Below are positions 51,697 to 54,161 of a stretch of DNA of 54,161 nt, piece after piece; the first letter of the stretch is position 1; each line of letters begins with the position of its first letter. Source of the DNA: a virus; IMG/VR virus record IMGVR_UViG_3300043446_003900, positions 1 through 54,161 of that record; one strand, written 5' to 3'. The translations under genes were made by a program, and so were the position numbers. A model generated the notes under the pieces. That model was not told the DNA's origin. It was given only the letters and a program-made list of their open reading frames with translations, and did not search any database.

Positions 51697-54161
51697 TTAT
51701 GTTGAAAGTTTAATTCCTGATATTTGAACATCAATTGTTGATGTTTGATCCAAAGTTACTTGTATTGAATTATTTGCATAAATTGATTTTGGATTATCTA
51801 ATATCTCAACACTTCCATATTTTGGAACAATCAAATCATCTATAAGATATGTGGTACTTAATCCGGTAGTTACAGCTATAGATACTGGATATCCTCCACT
51901 ATCAGTACGATTTACTAAACGAATAGATTGAATAACTGATCCCGTAGTTGTTGTTGTATAAATTGTAGTTGGACTTGTTGATGCAATTGAAACTGAACCT
52001 ACTCCAACTCCAAAATAGTTTGTATTCGTTGATTGTTCATAAGAAATGTATACTTGTACTCCAGTATCAGTTCCATCTCTATTATAATCAGTTGCTCTCA
52101 TTGCAATTCTATCAGATGGATTTAAAACCATCGGTTGTTTCAACAATTCAACCGAAGCACCAGTCGGAATTGGAATATTATATGCAAAATAACTTCTTTC
52201 GCCAGTACTATTAATATCAAAAGCACCGATGACATTTACTTCGGTATTTCCAATCGCTATATTTGAAGCATTAATAGAATGAATAATATATCTCTTGTCA
52301 GCAGTTGAAGGAAGTGTAAGAACGGTTGATCCAATAGCAATCAATGTTGCAGAAACACTACTTGTAATTCCAATATTAAATCCTCCTCCTCCTCCGCCGC
52401 TGCCGCCAGATCCTGATGCTCCCTGCAATCCTTGCAGACTACCTCCTTGTAGACCTTGAAGACCTTGAACACCCTGATTACTTAAACCTTGAAGTCCTTG
52501 AGCACCTTGAATACCTTGAGAACCTTGATTACTTAAACCTTGTAATCCCTGCAATCCTTGATTACCTTGAGTTCCTTGATTACCTTGTAATCCTTGAGTA
52601 CCTTGTAATCCTTGAGTACCTTGTAATCCTTGAGTACCTTGATGTCCTTGAAGACCTTGAGTACCTTGAGTACCTTGATTACCTTGTAATCCTTGAGTAC
52701 CTTGTAATCCTTGAGTACCTTGAGTACCTTGATCTCCCTGAAGTCCTTGAGTACCTTGAGTACCTTGAATTCCTTGAGTTCCCTGTAAACCTTGAGTACC
52801 TTGTAATCCCTGTAAACCTTGATTACCTTGAGTACCTTGAGTTCCCTGTAATCCTTGTAATCCTGCTGCATAAGGATCCGTCCAACTTACGCCAGCACCA
52901 GTGGAAATAAGAATAGATCCAGAAGATCCTAAGCTGTCATAACGATCATAAAGACCGCCATCAAGTGCCATATTTCCACCAACTGCCAGAACTGTTCCAG
53001 CAGACATATGAGTAGAACCAATTCCAACACCATAATTAAACATCCAAGCATCAGTACCAAGTCCACCCCAAGTTCCTTGCTTAACCCACATAATTTGCTT
53101 GTAGGTTTCTGGAAGTGGATCAGAAGATGATTTTATAGAAACTAATGGAGAACCTTCTGTAGATGCAATAGCAATACCACCGTGATTTGCAGTATCATCA
53201 TTTGGGTTAGTAGTTGTTGAATATCCAAGAATTATGTCTCTATCTTCAACTCTAAGTTCAGTAGCGTTAATATAGACTGATGTACCACCAATTGTTAGAT
53301 TGTTTGTAACATTTAAATCATAAACATTTAATAAAGTTCCATCAAATGTGAAATTATCAGATCCAGTTGGATTATTAGATCCATCCTTATAAACAACTTG
53401 ATAAGCAGAACCTGCTACAGGACCTGTTTGACCTTGGATTCCTTGTAAACCTTGAGTACCTTGTGTTCCTTGTGTTCCTTGAAGACCTTGAATTCCCTGA
53501 AGTCCCTGATGACCTTGTAAACCTTGAGTACCTTGCACCCCTTGGGTTCCCTGAAGACCTTGTGCTCCTTGAACACCTTGATCACCTTGAAGACCTTGAA
53601 GACCTTGAAGACCTTGAAGACCTTGAGTTCCTTGAGTACCCTGAGCACCTTGAAGTCCTTGAGTACCTTGTAAACCTTGAGTACCTTGAATTCCCTGAGT
53701 ACCTTGAGTACCCTGATCGCCTTGAGCGCCTTGAAGACCCTGAGTACCTTGATTACTTAAACCTTGAAGTCCTTGAAGTCCTTGAGAACCTTGATTACTT
53801 AAACCTTGAAGTCCTTGAAGTCCTTGAGATCCTTGATTACCTTGAAGACCCTGAGTACCTTGAGTACCCTGATCGCCTTGAGCGCCTTGAGTACCTTGAT
53901 TACTTAAACCTTGAAGTCCTTGAAGTCCTTGAGATCCTTGATTACCTTGAAGACCCTGAGTACCTTGATTACTTAAACCTTGAAGTCCTTGAAGTCCTTG
54001 AGATCCTTGATTACCTTGAAGACCCTGAGTACCTTGAGTACCCTGATCGCCTTGAGCGCCTTGAGTACCTTGATTACTTAAACCTTGAAGTCCTTGAGTA
54101 CCTTGAGAACCTTGTAATCCTTGAGTTCCTTGAACACCTTGATTACCTTGAAGTCCTTGAG
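51697..54161 (-). CDS. Collagen-like fibre protein, N-terminus beyond right edge
   Basis: About 821 C-terminal codons are visible; the GTG at 53538 is inside the collagen frame and is not the start. From the right edge to about 53425 run G-x-Q triplets with GLSNQ interruptions and two near-repeated blocks. A globular region (53424-52868) has FTFDGTLLNVYDLNVTNN and GGIAIASTEG, a domain shared with other cyanophage fibres, and a second collagen-like tract (52867-52420) ends in a poly-Gly hinge. The last 240 residues contain two similar beta-units (PIPTGASVEL, and VPKYGSVEIL). It is the upstream member of the same fibre family as the genes at 1-6342. No SD or head is visible. Confidence 0.85.
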   Translation of the reverse strand, partial: QGLQGNQGVQGTQGLQGSQGTQGLQGLSNQGTQGAQGDQGTQGTQGLQGNQGSQGLQGLQGLSNQGTQGLQGNQGSQGLQGLQGLSNQGTQGAQGDQGTQGTQGLQGNQGSQGLQGLQGLSNQGSQGLQGLQGLSNQGTQGLQGAQGDQGTQGTQGIQGTQGLQGTQGLQGAQGTQGTQGLQGLQGLQGLQGDQGVQGAQGLQGTQGVQGTQGLQGHQGLQGIQGLQGTQGTQGTQGLQGIQGQTGPVAGSAYQVVYKDGSNNPTGSDNFTFDGTLLNVYDLNVTNNLTIGGTSVYINATELRVEDRDIILGYSTTTNPNDDTANHGGIAIASTEGSPLVSIKSSSDPLPETYKQIMWVKQGTWGGLGTDAWMFNYGVGIGSTHMSAGTVLAVGGNMALDGGLYDRYDSLGSSGSILISTGAGVSWTDPYAAGLQGLQGTQGTQGNQGLQGLQGTQGLQGTQGIQGTQGTQGLQGDQGTQGTQGLQGTQGLQGNQGTQGTQGLQGHQGTQGLQGTQGLQGTQGLQGNQGTQGNQGLQGLQGLSNQGSQGIQGAQGLQGLSNQGVQGLQGLQGGSLQGLQGASGSGGSGGGGGGFNIGITSSVSATLIAIGSTVLTLPSTADKRYIIHSINASNIAIGNTEVNVIGAFDINSTGERSYFAYNIPIPTGASVELLKQPMVLNPSDRIAMRATDYNRDGTDTGVQVYISYEQSTNTNYFGVGVGSVSIASTSPTTIYTTTTTGSVIQSIRLVNRTDSGGYPVSIAVTTGLSTTYLIDDLIVPKYGSVEILDNPKSIYANNSIQVTLDQTSTIDVQISGIKLST

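Noticed and set aside
53536-53538. GTG at 53538 as gene start
   Set aside because: The collagen frame continues upstream without a stop to the window edge, so this Val is internal.

Overview
This window reads as part of the genome of a T4-like cyanomyovirus, a contractile-tailed phage of marine Synechococcus or Prochlorococcus. The evidence is an AT-rich sequence with tightly packed, overlapping genes, recognisable T4 core genes (gp4, gp48, gp53, gp54-like, gp26-like, gp5 OB-fold, gp32, gp59, gp33), and genes typical of cyanophages (phoH, thyX, speD, a glutaredoxin, a DUF1825 protein, a DUF4278-like peptide). Assignments come from reading motifs and gene order; no database search was run. I saw no tRNA, rRNA, insertion sequence, integrase or CRISPR array, and no gene-free stretch over 300 bases.

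Layout. (1) 1-7.8 kb, minus strand: fibre and appendage genes with very long glycine-rich collagen-like tracts, a small stand-alone fibre domain and a tail-tip beta-helix protein. (2) 7.8-20.1 kb, minus: a tail/baseplate module with a 1302-residue virion protein, gp5 OB-fold, a gp27-like candidate, a protein carrying a SleB-type cell-wall hydrolase domain plus an M23-like remnant, a tape-measure-like protein, a 55-residue gp51-like protein, gp26-like and gp54-like. (3) 20.16-22.68 kb, plus: gp4, a hypothetical, gp48 and gp53, divergent from region 2 across a 38-bp gap with a CTAAATA late-promoter-like box on each strand. (4) 22.67-32.9 kb, minus: a Mom-like/GNAT protein, FkbM methyltransferase, and the early/middle replication and metabolism genes (gp32, DUF1825, gp59, gp33, PD-(D/E)XK exonuclease, phoH, thyX, speD, glutaredoxin), with several small genes, two sigma70-like promoters and three intrinsic terminators. 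(5) 32.9-39.2 kb, minus: a glycan operon of GT2, a GT2-GT25-TPR fusion, a GT11 fucosyltransferase-like enzyme, a further glycosyltransferase-like protein, GT2 and a GH130-like beta-propeller. (6) 39.3-51.7 kb, minus: three paralogous proteins of 12 kelch-like 'GYFGGG' blades (6+6), interleaved with 2OG-Fe(II) oxygenase-like proteins, a GT4-FkbM fusion, a GT-A glycosyltransferase and a sulfotransferase. (7) 51.7-54.2 kb: the C-terminal part of another collagen-like fibre running off the right edge.

How it may work together. Regions 2 and 3 build the tail tube, hub and baseplate. Region 4 serves replication, late transcription and nucleotide supply. Regions 1, 5, 6 and 7 look like a large surface-interaction system: repetitive fibres and double-propeller proteins next to enzymes that hydroxylate, glycosylate, methylate and sulfate. 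The most interesting proposal is that the three double-propeller genes form a recombining adhesin family, supported by an 80-bp exact identity between two of them at non-equivalent blade positions, and that the neighbouring enzymes decorate these virion proteins or the host surface. The propeller architecture and shared DNA are read directly; receptor binding and decoration are inference.
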